This document shows positions 23,322 to 33,959 of a stretch of DNA of 64,000 bases, in pieces. A model generated the notes under the pieces. That model worked only from the letters and a program-made list of their open reading frames with translations, made no database searches and had not been told where the DNA came from. The DNA is from Nageia nagi (Eukaryota; Pinophyta), in NCBI GenBank assembly GCA_050084985.1, contig JBITNC010000001.1, forward strand, positions 180,730,001-180,794,000, written 5' to 3'. The translations under genes and the position numbers were made by a program. Positions within the stretch are counted from its first letter, which is position 1. Each line of letters begins with the position of its first letter.

Positions 23322-23795
23322 GCAATATTGGGATAGAGCATAGAAGAGAGAAGAGAGAGAGTAAGAGAGAGTTCTCCTCCATAGAGATACAAGCAGAGAT
23401 GAGAACATTTACATATTTGAGAATCTTTTTGAGAACTAGTTTGAGACTCACTACATTACCATTTGACAAAATGGTTTACAATACAATCATTAACCACAAC
23501 TGGTTTCACTGTACATAGTAGTCGATCAACTTTAAGCTGACATGTGAGTCTCCATGAGCTTGCTTACACAAGGTGAGTAACCTGCATTTCTAAAGAAGAT
23601 CCTACATGCTACAAGCAACTCATGAACAAAATCAGTTAGATGCATCATATATTCATTTTATTAATAAGAGAATCAAATAATGCCATCTTTTAAATAACTG
23701 ATCAATGGTGCACTATAAGTCATCACGGAGATGCCAAGCCATCACTCATAGTCACCTGTTGTATATAGACATGTGTTGATTATTAATAGAGCATA

Positions 23796-24302
23796 AAAAA
23801 TTGTACAACAAGTTTCTCACATAGAGCAAACTTACCACGGAGGTATAAAATGTACAAGAAGTTCCTCACACAGAGCGAACTTACCATAGAGGTATATCAA
23901 TTATATGCTCAAAAAATTGTACAAGTTTCTCACGCAGAGCAAACTTACCATGGAGGTATAAAATGTACAAGAAGTCCCTCACACATAGTGAACTTACCAT
24001 GGAGGTATAAAATGTACAATAAGTTTCTTATGCAGAGCAAACTTACCATGGAGGTATAAAATGTACAACAAGTTTCTCATGCAGAGCAAACTTACCACGG
24101 AGGTATAAAATGTACAACAAGTTTCTCACGTAGAGCAAACCTACCACGAAGGTATAAAATGTACAACAAGTTTCTCACGCAGAGCAAACTTACCATGGAG
24201 GTAGAAAATGTACAAGTTTCTCACGTAGAGCAAACTTACCACGGAGGTATAAAATGTACAACAAGTTTCTCACGTAAAGCAAACTTACCATGGAGGTATA
24301 TC
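23796..24302 (-). repeat. Tandem array of about 49-bp units in the Copia-B 3' region
   Basis: About ten copies of a unit containing AAATGTACAA, AGTTTCTCACGCAGAGCAAA and CTTACCACGGAGGTAT, most spaced 46-50 bases, with one longer spacer near 23890-23930. Copia-A has a single copy at the matching place (31167-31215), so the array grew after the two elements parted. Confidence 0.92.
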
Positions 24303-24368
24303 ATAATCAACACTATATAACAACAAAAAAGGCCTCTTAGAGGTGAAGTTGTCATCACTAACAAAAGT

Positions 24369-25235
24369 TCAAACTTCACTCCCCCTTAAGGGCAACTTCA
24401 CCAACTCGAGAGAATCCCTAAGCTTGCTGAACTGAGCTTCAGGAAGGGGTTTGGTGGATAAATCAGCAGAGTTTATAGTAGATGGACAATACTCCAAGTG
24501 TATGATGTCATCTAGAACCTTCTCCTTGATAAAATGGGCTTGGATTTCCACATGTTTGGTTCTTTGATAGAACACAGGATTCTTAGCCAAAGAGATAGCC
24601 GATTGATTATCTGAAGAAATAAGAGATGGGCCATTTTGCTCATACCCAATTTTGTTCAAAAGATGCCTCAACCAAATAGCTTCCTGGGTGGTAACAGACA
24701 TGGCTCGATATTTAGCTTCGGTGGTAGAAAGAGTCATAGTAGGTTGCTTCTTAGAAGCCCAAGAGATAGCACCTGAACCAATGCTAAACACATATGCAGA
24801 GGTTGATTTTCTGTCATCTCTATCACCTCCATAATCAGAATTTGAGAACGCGAAGAGAACAATTGAGGGCACTTTGGAATACTTAAGAGCAAGATCCTTT
24901 TTCCCTACCACATACCTCAAGATTTGCTTAATAGCATTGAGGTGCTCAACATATGGTTTTTGCATGAATCATGCCATCAGATTCACTGCAAAGGCAATAT
25001 CAGGTCGAGAGATAGTCAAATATAGAAGACTACCGATCAATTGCCTATAAGTTGTAGCATTAGCCATCTGAGAATCTGAGCTTAGAGATATAATGATTCT
25101 AGGAGAAATAGGTATTACAGCATATCTACACTCCTCCATTCTAAACTTTTGCAAGATGTCTGATATATACTTAGATTGACTAAGATAAGTACAATCTTTA
25201 TGTTGGTATACTTGCATCCCAAGATAGTAATGCAT
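24369..25235 (-). pseudogene. Copia-B reverse transcriptase C-terminal part and RNase H
   Basis: The minus-strand translation begins MHYYLGMQVYQHKDCTYLSQ and continues through LIGSLLYLTISRPDIAFAVN, a single stop, then QKPYVEHLNAIKQILRY. RNase H follows with DRDDRKSTSAYVFSIGSGAI, WASKKQPTMTLSTTEAKYRA, SSDNQSAISLAKNP and HFIKEKVLDDIIHLEYCPS, ending in ADLSTKPLPEAQF. These are standard copia RNase H blocks with the acidic residues kept. A frameshift around 25230 separates it from the upstream RT part. It overlaps the 25115-26026 region because the two parts are in different frames. Confidence 0.92.
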
Positions 25236-26026
25236 AGACCTAGATCAATCATTTCAAATGTTGCTTTCAGTTTGGATATGCACTCTTGGATGATGTCAAT
25301 ATTATTTCCAGTTATGAGAAGATCATCCACATAAAGGAGAATTAATACCATGTCTTTTCCTTGATTGAGTACATAGAGATCTGAGTCAAAGAAGTATTTG
25401 GAAAAACCAATATCTGCAAAGAATCCTAAAATTTTCTTGTACCATGCTCTAGGTGCTTGCTTAAGTCCATACAAAGACTTCTTTAGCTTGCACACAAAAG
25501 ACTCTTTACCTTCTGGAATAAATCCTTCTGGTTGATTCATGTAGATTTCTACATCCAAGTCACCATTGAGAAATGCACTTTTGACATCAAGTTAAAAAAC
25601 TTTCCATCCTTGAGCTGCAGAAAGAGCAAGGATTATTTTGATAGTAGGCATCTTGGCCACAGGAGCAAAGGTTTCCTCATAATCAATACCATATTTCTGA
25701 ATGAATCCTTTGGCCACTAACCTTGCTTTGTATTTTTCAATTTCTCCATCAGAATTGTACTTGACCTTGTATATCCATTTATTTCCAATCACATTTTTCT
25801 CATTGGGATAAGGAACCAAATCCCAAGTTTCATTTTTCATGAGTGCCTCATACTCAACTTTCATAGCTTCCCTCCAACACTCTTGCTTGGAAGCTTCTTT
25901 GAAGGTTGATGGCTCATTTGTATTATCAATTTTGGCAAATAAGGATTTATTCAAGGTCATACTCCTTGTAATTCTCTGAGTTGGAGAATTTTTCTCTTGT
26001 GGTGACTTCCTTACATTATCATCCAA
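25115..26026 (-). pseudogene. Copia-B reverse transcriptase N-terminal part
   Basis: The minus-strand translation has ITRSMTLNKSLFAKID, FKEASKQECWREAMKVEYEA, WDLVPYPNEKNVIGNKWIYK and YKARLVAKGFIQKYGIDYEE, then TFAPVAKMPTIKIILALSAA. One stop follows WKVF, then LNGDLDVEIYMNQPEGFI and LKKSLYGLKQAPRAWYKK appear, and the catalytic LILLYVDDLLITGN. This is a well-kept copia RT with one stop and one frameshift. It copies element RNA into DNA in the particle. Confidence 0.93.
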
Positions 26027-26029
26027 CTA

Positions 26030-27195
26030 GTTAGGTGCAGGCAAAGAATCATCTGAATCAGACACCTCAGCATGAGAAGTCGTATCCTCAGAAGTTCATG
26101 AACTTGACATCCTAGAAATAAAGACTATTTATGGAATGAGGAGTAGAGCCTGTAACCTCTATGTTGATTATCATACTAATAAAGATGCATTTCTGATCTT
26201 TTATCCAACTTCTTTCTTTTCTTTGAGGTAATGAAGGCAAATGCATCACAACCGAAGACCCTAAAGTGTGAGATGTTAGGTTTCTTTCTTGTCCATGCTT
26301 CATATGGAGTTTTACCTTCAACTACTTTAGTAGGACACCTATTTAGGGTGTGAATAGCAGTGTGAACAGCTTCACCCTATAAGAAACTAGAAGGTTACCC
26401 AACATGCACCTTGCCATTTCCATAATGTTTGATTCTTCCTTTCAGTAACTCATTTTGTGAGGGTGTAAGGGATTGTGAATTGTCACTTGATCCATGTTTA
26501 ACATAATAGTCGTTAAACTCATTGCTATTATACTCACCCCATTATCAGATCTTAGCATCTTGATCTTAAAATCAATTTGATTTTCAACAAGAGCCTTGAA
26601 GTCTTTAAACTTGTCAAATTTTGATCCTTGTGCTCAAGTAGATAACCAAATGTCATCCTACTGAAGTCATCAATGAAGGTTAGAAAAAGAAGCTCCCCTA
26701 GAGACTTAGTCTGAAATGGACCCATCAAATCTGAATGCACAAGTTGTAGAGGACGAGTAGCTCGAGTTGCTTATCTTTTCAAACTTTTGCCTATTCATCT
26801 TTCCTAGAATGCACCTTTCACAGAGACAATTGTGGTGAAATATAGGTAAACCTTCCACAAGTTCTTGATTTTCATATCTTGAATACTCTTGTGGTTAAGG
26901 TGCCTAATCGTTGATGCCAAAGATACCCTTTGAACAAACATTTGCAGCAAGACACATCTTTGAAGGAACTTGATCCATAATATAAAGGTCATCCTTTACT
27001 GATCCTTTCATCAAGGGCAAGTCCTTTCTTAACACACCAGGAGTGTGAGGTAAACTCAAATGAGTATCTTTCCTTGTAATTTGAATTACAGAGATAAGAT
27101 CATTCTTAATTTAGGCACATAAAAGAATTATCAAGAACTTTCCATGAATCTTCACACTCCTATTCCTTGAACATCAAGGACTGAATTATCACCTA
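26030..27195 (-). pseudogene. Copia-B integrase region (broken)
   Basis: Three fragments in different frames. 26804-26992 carries the zinc-domain part LNHKSIQDMKIKNLWK. 26552-26740 carries the core start MHSDLMGPFQTKSLGELLFL and TFIDDFSRMTFGYLLEHKDQ with the first catalytic Asp. 26112-26321 is the C-terminal part with a GQER-like stretch. Stops and shifts prevent expression. Integrase would insert the cDNA. Confidence 0.85.
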
Positions 27196-28251
27196 TCACA
27201 ATTGCATCCATCTTGTACTTATGAAAGTTTCAAACTTATCCTTTTCATAACACATGTGATTAGTGCATCCTGAATCAACAATCCAATCATTTGAAATAGT
27301 TTGAGTCACTGAGTAGTAGGCAACAGTAGCAGCATGCTTGGTCTTCTTTTTATTATTGAAATTTTTCACATTTGCATTTCCCTTACCTTTTTGAGCAAAT
27401 TTCTTTTTACGACAATCATACTCTTTGTGCCCAAAGATGCCACAAAAGTTATAATTTCCATCAAACTTTTCCTTAGGTGTTGGATTGCTTGATCCAGCTT
27501 TGTCATTCCTTTGCATGAAGTTACAATTATTGTTGCCCTTTTTCTCATACTTCTTGAAGGTAAGTGAGGATTTCTTATCTTTGGATTTATAATAATTGAA
27601 CTTCTTCTTGAAAGGAGTTTTGGTTGCTCCTAGAGTAATGTGATTGTCCTTTGGAGAAAAGTTCAACATTTTCTTATTCAAAGTTTCCTCATGCTTCAGA
27701 AGGAGTCTAGAAAGGTTATCAAGAGAGATGACATCTTCTTCATCATCGAGCCAAGTTTCCATAATCGTGACAAAGTTACTGAACTTTGTAGAAAGGCTTT
27801 GAAGAATGATGAAGACCATGAACTCATCATTGATCCAGTTGCACCCATAGCCAACCAGTTGTGTCCTGAGGTCAATGATTTTGGTCAAGTAAATAGAAGC
27901 ACTTTCATCTTCACCTTGACGATATTGCAACAACTTTTATAAAATAGTGAACCTCCTTGAAAATTTTGACCCAAGGTAAATTTTCTTCAGCCTATCCTAA
28001 GCTTCCTCTGTTGATGTTGAAGAAGAGATCATGAGAAGTACATCATCTGAAACTGCATGATAAATCATTAAAGTTGCTAACTCATTCTTTGAGTTGTAGA
28101 TTTCAAGAGCCTTCTCATCTGTAGGAGAGACCAAGTCTTCATTAACTATCTACCACAACTTCCTTGCTTGTAACTCAGCTTTCATACGAGGTTTCCATAT
28201 ACCGAAGTTGGAACTATCGAGTATATGCTTGGGTATGAAGGTTTCAACCAT
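27196..28251 (-). pseudogene. Copia-B gag and protease
   Basis: Minus-strand start at 28251 reads MVETFIPKHILDSSNFGIWK, the copia gag N terminus. Later come DDVLLMISSSTSTEEA, a stop, KFSRRFTIL, and from 27933 an open 245-codon stretch. That stretch has a lysine-rich region and a degraded knuckle YNFCGIFGHKEYDC (first Cys missing), then protease motif WIVDSGCTNHM, which keeps D-S-G. Three early stops break the N-terminal part. The frame ends before the rest of protease. Confidence 0.92.
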
Positions 28252-29194
28252 TGCTACACAAAAGTAAATAAGCAAGAATAATGAATAAATTTCTATAATT
28301 TACCATCTATACAAATAAAACATTGATAAGTAAACATGTCCCACATGTGCAAACTTATAAACCAAGATCCGTAGAAGGATAAAGTTGAGGTTATTTTCTT
28401 GTATAGAATTAGGCCTTCACCTAGATGCCCGTAAAGTGGAGCCCAAGTACTACCAGTCCTCAACCAGTTCACCTTGGTCAGTAATATACTCTATCAAGAA
28501 GAAGTACCAACTATTTTCCAAGGATCCGACGTATCTTGGATCGGCCATTTTAATTATTTTGTTAAGGGTTTCAAGTTTTCCTCCTAGGTTATCAGGATAA
28601 TCCCTGAATGGACATGCGGACATGTGGTATCACTACACACATGCCTGTCCACCTAATAGAGTTATGTCCAATCCAATAGAGGTCTTAGGGGCAATTAAGA
28701 TGGATTTACCACCACTTGGTTCTTTGAACTAAAAAGGCTCCAGTCTACCCTGTCCTCACCTCGTGGCTCCCCAAATAAGTCATGTTGTAGAAAAGTACGT
28801 GCGGATGTGTTCATTTTAGGGGTTACTTTCAATATTTTGCATTTTGCAAGTATAAAGCAATTATGCAAAAATATAAAGTAAAGTATTAAAAATACATCAT
28901 CCATAAGAACTTGAAATATAAGAGTCCAATGGGTTTTGTACTAACCCCTAAAGGACATTTTTACATTTTGCATACTTACTCAAGTTCATAAATTCATTCA
29001 ACACTTTAATGAATTTAAAAGGCTAAGTCCTACTTAGCATTAATCCATAACTTTAAAAAATTAAACATGGATTATTCCATAACTTAAAAATTAAGTAATA
29101 AACATGTTTTATTTCCTTCTCTTAGTTTTACCTCACCAATGGGGTGTAAGATGAGGAATGAAGAAGGATCACTAACATGTAGCTTCCACACCAA
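28252..29194 (-). other. Copia-B leader
   Basis: About 0.94 kb of non-coding leader between primer site and gag, with blocks matching Copia-A 6700-7490 (for example GTGTGTAGTGATACCACATG in element sense). It is a third of the length of the Copia-A leader. Confidence 0.75.
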
Positions 29195-29206
29195 GCTCTG
29201 ATACCA
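29195..29206 (-). promoter_or_regulatory. Primer binding site of Copia-B (initiator tRNA-Met)
   Basis: On the minus strand TGGTATCAGAGC, the full 12-base match to the usual copia site, two bases from the LTR. Confidence 0.95.
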
Positions 29207-29208
29207 TT

Positions 29209-29697
29209 TGATGGAATTAGATCTACTAATCCTCAAGGTCCAAGACTATAGGAAACTAAATCATTCAACATCTACAAGCTAATAACACCATTCACACAAG
29301 ATAACACCAATATAATGTGGTTCCTCCCTCCTTGGGAGTATATCCACAACTAGATCTCAATTCTCAATCTATGCACCCTCTTACAACAATTCCTTTCTCT
29401 CCTACACAAACTAGTAGAGTAATCTTACTCTAAAAACTTAGTTATGTTACAAGAGGAGATGTCCTCTATTTATAGCATGAGAGCACCTCTCTAACCTCCC
29501 TTTAACCCAAGGGTAAGGTTAGGGTTACAATAAATGTATCACCTAACTTTAACCTACCAACTAACCACTTGGTAAAATCAAATTTTACATAATAAAGAAT
29601 TCAATTAATCCCTTAAGGTATCTAAATATCCTTTAAATGATTACTTGAATTTACAAGGAGTTTAGATATTCACAATATTTCAATACAAATTCTAACA
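29209..29697 (-). repeat. 5' LTR of Copia-B
   Basis: 489 bp, TG...CA termini, TATA box TATAAATAG on the minus strand at 29474 down to 29466. Confidence 0.95.
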
Positions 29698-29702
29698 ATT
29701 TT

Positions 29703-29712
29703 CTGGTAGACA
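29703..29712 (+). repeat. Last ten bases of the Gypsy-B 3' LTR
   Basis: CTGGTAGACA, continuing the LTR cut at 22820 and ending as the 5' LTR does; followed by the ATATT duplication at 29713-29717. Confidence 0.92.
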
Positions 29713-31090
29713 ATATTGAAAAATACAAGGCAAGGTTAGCAACCAAAAGTTTTGCTCAAAAATGTGATTTAGATTAGGAAGAAACCTTTGCTTTCGTAGC
29801 AAAGGTGCCTACTATGAGAATTATCATTGCTCTTTCTGCAGCTCAAGGATGGAAAGTTTTTCAACTTAACATCAAGAGTGTATTTCTCAATGGTGACTTA
29901 GATGTGAAAATCTTCATGAATAAACTAGAAGGGTTCATTATGGAAGGTAAAGATTCTTTTGTATGCAAGCTAAAAAAGTCATTTTATAGACTTAAGCAAG
30001 TGCTTAGAGCTTAGTACAAGAAGATTTTTGGGTATTTTGTAGACATTGAATTTTTTAAGTGTTTTTTTGACTCTGATCTATATGTGCTCAATTAAGGAAA
30101 AGATGTGGTCTTGATTCTCTTTTATGTGGATGATCTTTTGATTACTGAGAATAATGATGAAATCATTCAAAAGTGCATATCCAAATTTAAGGTAATGTTT
30201 GAAATGATTGATCTTAGTCTCTTGCACTACTACCTTGGAATGCAAGGATACTAATACAAGGATTGCACTTATCTTAGTCAATCAACGTATATATCAAACA
30301 TCTTATAGAAGTTTGGAATGGAGTGTAGACATACTATGATCTCAGTCTCTCCTAGAATCACTATTTCTCTTAGCTCTAACTCTTAGTTGGCTAAAGCTAA
30401 AACTTACAAGCAATTAATTGGTAGTCTTCTGTATTTAACTATTTTTAGATCAAATATTACCTTTACAATGAATCTAATGGCATGATTCATGCAAAAACCA
30501 TATGTTGAGCATCTCAATTGTGTTAAGAAAATCTTGAGGTATGTTGTAGGGACCAAGGATCTTGCTCTCAAGTATTTCAAGTTTTTCTCATTTGTTCTCT
30601 AGGGTTCTCAAATTTTGAATATGGAGGAGATAGAGATGATAGGAAATCAACCTCTACATATGTTTTTAGCATTGGTTCAGGTGTTATCTCTTAGACTTAG
30701 GTTTCTAAGAAGTAGCCCACTATTTCCCTTTCAACTACAAAAGTCAAATACCATGCCATGTCTGTTGTAGCCCAAGAAGATATTTGGTTAAGGTATCTTC
30801 TAAAAGAAATTAGGTATGACCAAGCTAGCTCATCTTTGATTTTTTTATATAATCAATCAGCTATTTCTTTAGCTAAAAATCTTATGTTCCATCAAAAATT
30901 GAAACATATGGAAATTTAAGCTCATTTTATCAGGGAGAAGGTTCTTGATGACATCATACACTTGGAGTATTGTCTATCTACCTTGAACTCTATTGATTTA
31001 TTCACCAAGCCTCTTTCTGAAGCTCAATTCTGTAAGCTTAGGGATGCTATCGGGTTGGTGATGTTTCTCTTAAGAGGAAGTGAAATTTGA
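29713..31090 (+). pseudogene. Copia-A reverse transcriptase 3' part and RNase H (broken)
   Basis: It continues the RT broken at 10060. Visible blocks are EKYKARLA, IIALSAAQGWKVFQLNIKSV, FLNGDLDVKIFM, SFVCKLKKSFYRLKQV, and the catalytic LYVDDLLIT. RNase H follows, with QKPYVEHLNCVKKILRYVVG and, further on, frames matching Copia-B such as the FTKPLSEAQF region. The closing GSEI is followed by TGA at 31088-31090. Many stops and some frameshifts are present. Copia-B at 24369-26026 is the better preserved relative and served as guide for the reading frame. Confidence 0.88.
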
Positions 31091-31805
31091 ATTTTTATGT
31101 TGAATTCATATTTGTGATGATAACTTCACCTTTAAGAGGATTTTATGTTGTATAGTGTTGATTTTATTGTACACCTTCGTGGTAAGTTTGCTCTGCATTA
31201 GAAATTTATTGTATAAATTTTTGAAGTAAAACTTTTGGCCAATTTAGCACTATTCAGTTATCCATGTGTGAGAAACTTTTATGTGTATTTTGGCATTATT
31301 CAGTTATCCATATATGAGGAACTCATATGTGCATGCTTTATTTTGAAATGATAATCAACACATATTTTATATACAGTAGGTGACTATGAGTTTTTTGGCT
31401 TGGCATCTTCATGATGATTTATAGTGCATCATTGATCAATTTATAATGGCATTTATTTGATTAATCTATCTTTATTGATATGAATATGTTGCATTTAACT
31501 GATCTTGTTATTTGAGTTGCTTATGACTAGCAGTTCCTTTGAGATTGCAAGTTACTTACTTCAGGTATGCAAGCTCCTAGAGACTCATCATGACTTCCAG
31601 TTGTATGACTACTTCATATGCATTGAAACTGATTATGGTTAATGATTGTATTTGGAAAAGTAATGAGTCTCAAACTAGATCTTTCTTACTTCATGAATAT
31701 GTAAAAAGTTCTCATCTTCGTTGTATCTATTTGAAAGATAATTCTCTTACTTTCTCTTTTCCTTCTCTCTTATTCGCTCTATCCCAATATTGCATTACGG
31801 AGGAG
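31091..31805 (+). other. Copia-A 3' untranslated region and degraded polypurine tract
   Basis: Non-coding, homologous to 23310-24368 of Copia-B (reverse orientation). It holds one copy (about 31167-31215) of the 49-bp unit that is expanded to about ten copies in Copia-B. Immediately before the LTR the polypurine tract reads CGGAGGAG, whereas Copia-B keeps AAGGGGGAG. Confidence 0.6.
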
Positions 31806-32306
31806 TGTTGACATGTATAATGCATTCTTGTAAAGGTTTTGTAATAATCTTTTATATAAGTTCACTAATACTTAAGGGTATCTTTTGATCCCTTAAGTAT
31901 TTAAGTGAATATGATAATATAATTTGTCCTACACTCCATGTCATGAGCATGCCCTTTGGGTAAAAGGGAGTTGCATGTCATGCCTTTATACATTGGGTAA
32001 AAGGGTGATTCAAAGAGAGATTTTGACCTATAAATAGAAGGCTCCCTTTTTGTGATCATACACCAATTTATGAAGTAAAGTTATGCTATAGGATAGTGTT
32101 TAGGAAATGAGATTAGGAGAGTTGTAAGAGATTCATGTTTGTGAATGAAATGAGATCTAGTTAGTGGATGTACTCCTAGTTGGAGGAACCACTTTACATA
32201 TTGAGTTATCTTTGTGAGATTATCTTATTTGACTAATTTAGATGTGAGATTGAGCTTTCATGAGATCTTGGTAATTAAGAGTTATTTATGTTATATTGTA
32301 ATCTCT
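31806..32306 (+). repeat. 3' LTR of Copia-A
   Basis: Starts TGTTGACATGTATAATGC and follows the 5' LTR order, including the TATA box at 32029-32037. Its last bases are mutated (no clean terminal CA), so the right end is set by alignment to the 5' LTR and is uncertain by a few bases. Confidence 0.85.
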
Positions 32307-33839
32307 TTAATTATGAACAAATGTTAGTTGAGGTTATAAAGTCTAGCTTTACATTGAATAATAAAAAGAGAATCTTTTTTTTTTAAATCCATTTTGTGCA
32401 TATCCTACTAGTAAAAGACATAAGGTTTCACTTTACACTCGATAAGTGTACCTACTTAAAATATCACCATAGCCCCTTTTTTCTTTATAACCTAGTTTAT
32501 GCATATCCCGCTACATTGCATTTGCATGGTGGCAAATTTTAGAGTGCTCGTAGAAAGGGTAGATTTTGTGTTACACATGATAATTGCATCTACCCCAAAA
32601 TGTCTCAAAAAAACTTTATTTATGTATGTTTTGCTATGTAACTAGGACTTGCATTCAAAAGAATGCTCATAGAGGTAGCAGAGTTTAGCTTTTCACTAGA
32701 CAACAACATCTGATTAGACATATCTATAACCTTTTTAGGGAATCCATTCTCTGCACACATCTACCATCATTGCATCACATGCAACTGCATATCAATGAGG
32801 CAAATTGTCATCAATTTATAGGCCCTTTTCAATGTTGTCATTTATTGGTGCAGTAATTGAGACTGCATTAAAAGAAGCACTTTATTAAACCATCCATGTG
32901 TCTTTTTCAATGCAACCAAATGAGGTAAACAATACACATATCCTTTTCACACATCTATTGTACACCTAAACTGTATGTACACAAGGCACTTTGCCAATAA
33001 TTCATGGGTCCTTTTAGCATATCCAATTTAGGCATGACCTGCACATATTAGCAACCATGAAATCCATTTTAATGAGGCATTTTATCAAACATTTCAAATA
33101 TCCTTATACTATATTCATTTTGAGGGTAATCCAGTGTATAAAAATATTCTAATAATCTTTCATTTTAATGAGGCAATTTGTCAAACAATTCATAGACCTC
33201 TATTTTAGTTTGTATTCTTATAAGGCATTTTATCAAACAATTTATTGGTACTTGCTTATTTATGATGCTATATCCGATAAGATATTTTGTTAAATAATTC
33301 ACATCTTCTCTCCTTAGGCAAGTTTAAACCTTCATAAGGTATCATAATTACTCTTTCATATTACCATAAGGATTTAACTAACAAAAATTTGTGTTCTACT
33401 TTAATGCCATGTAATTTTTAAATATTAATACATATATGGTATTACCATGGATAATATTACTAAATATTTGATGGGTTTTAAGAATTAAAGAAAAATAGTG
33501 AATCAAAGGAAGAGGAACCATTTTAAATACGTTAAAGATTGAAAATTTAGTTTAATAAATGAGTTTGATGTGAAAGAATATGATTGAATAAAAGATATAT
33601 ACACTTTTTTAAAATGTTATGACAATCAAGATGATAGGTATCCTCTTGATGAGACTTAGAGCCTATTGAGATCTTAATGAGGTAATGTTTGTAATGATAT
33701 TATAGTGACTTGAATGAGATGATGTATTTGGAAAATTATTGAACTCCATTGTCAATGAAGATAGGTATCCTCTAGCAAGATGTAAATCCTACTGAGATCG
33801 AGATGAAGTATTGCATATTTAAAGTGTATCAATATCCAA
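32307..33839. repeat. Gene-free region with degenerate short repeats
   Basis: No coding signal. From about 32795 to 33300 a word like AATGAGGCATTTTATCAAAC with AATTCATAG recurs at about 32795, 32876, 32985, 33083, 33163, 33219 and 33276, spaced 55-110 bases and much diverged. It looks like an old array. The rest is AT-rich. Confidence 0.5.
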
Positions 33840-33959
33840 CCAGCTAAGAGCAACTGAAGAGTCCTCTAGATCATCAACATTCGCATTAGAAGCAGATTCT
33901 TGAGAAAGTTCATTGAACTTTACATCCTTTGAAATGAATATTACTTTATAGGTTGGAGA

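Larger units (their letters stand above)
22821..29697 (-). mobile_element. Copia-B, full-length Ty1/copia element nested in Gypsy-B LTR
   Basis: 6877 bp, minus strand. LTRs of 489 bp each start TGTTAGAATTTG and end TAATTCCATCA in element orientation. The target duplication ATTTT is at 22816-22820 and 29698-29702. A perfect initiator-tRNA-Met primer site, gag, protease, integrase, RT, RNase H and a clean polypurine tract are all present in normal copia order. I count about 15 differences between the two LTRs (about 3%), mostly transitions, so it is the youngest element here, although its frames already carry stops and shifts. Confidence 0.95.
10061..29712 (+). mobile_element. Gypsy-B, gag-protease-only Ty3/gypsy (Tat/Ogre-like) element
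   Basis: Bounded by LTRs starting TGTAGACACCTAAAAATG and ending GGTAGACA, with a 5-bp target duplication ATATT (10056-10060 and 29713-29717). Without the nested Copia-B it is about 12.8 kb. It has a TGGCGC-type primer site, a long repeat-bearing leader, gag and protease, a long repeat-rich 3' region, and the polypurine tract AAAAGGGGCAAAA. I find no RT, RNase H or integrase motif on either strand between 16620 and 21800. The zinc-knuckle style (C-x-x-H ... GH-x-T-x-x-C) and protease context point to the Tat/Ogre/Athila branch; that assignment is an inference. Confidence 0.88.
4115..32306 (+). mobile_element. Copia-A, outermost Ty1/copia element, split by nested insertions
   Basis: Plus-strand copia element: 5' LTR, methionine-type primer site, long leader, gag, protease, integrase, RT/RNase H, degraded polypurine tract, 3' LTR. 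Gypsy-B (10061-29712) interrupts it inside reverse transcriptase. Joining 10060 to 29713 restores the RT reading order. Without the insertion it would be about 8.5 kb. LTRs of about 495 and 500 bp are clearly related but differ widely, and every coding module has stops, so it is the oldest part of the nest. No convincing target duplication is left. Confidence 0.85.
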
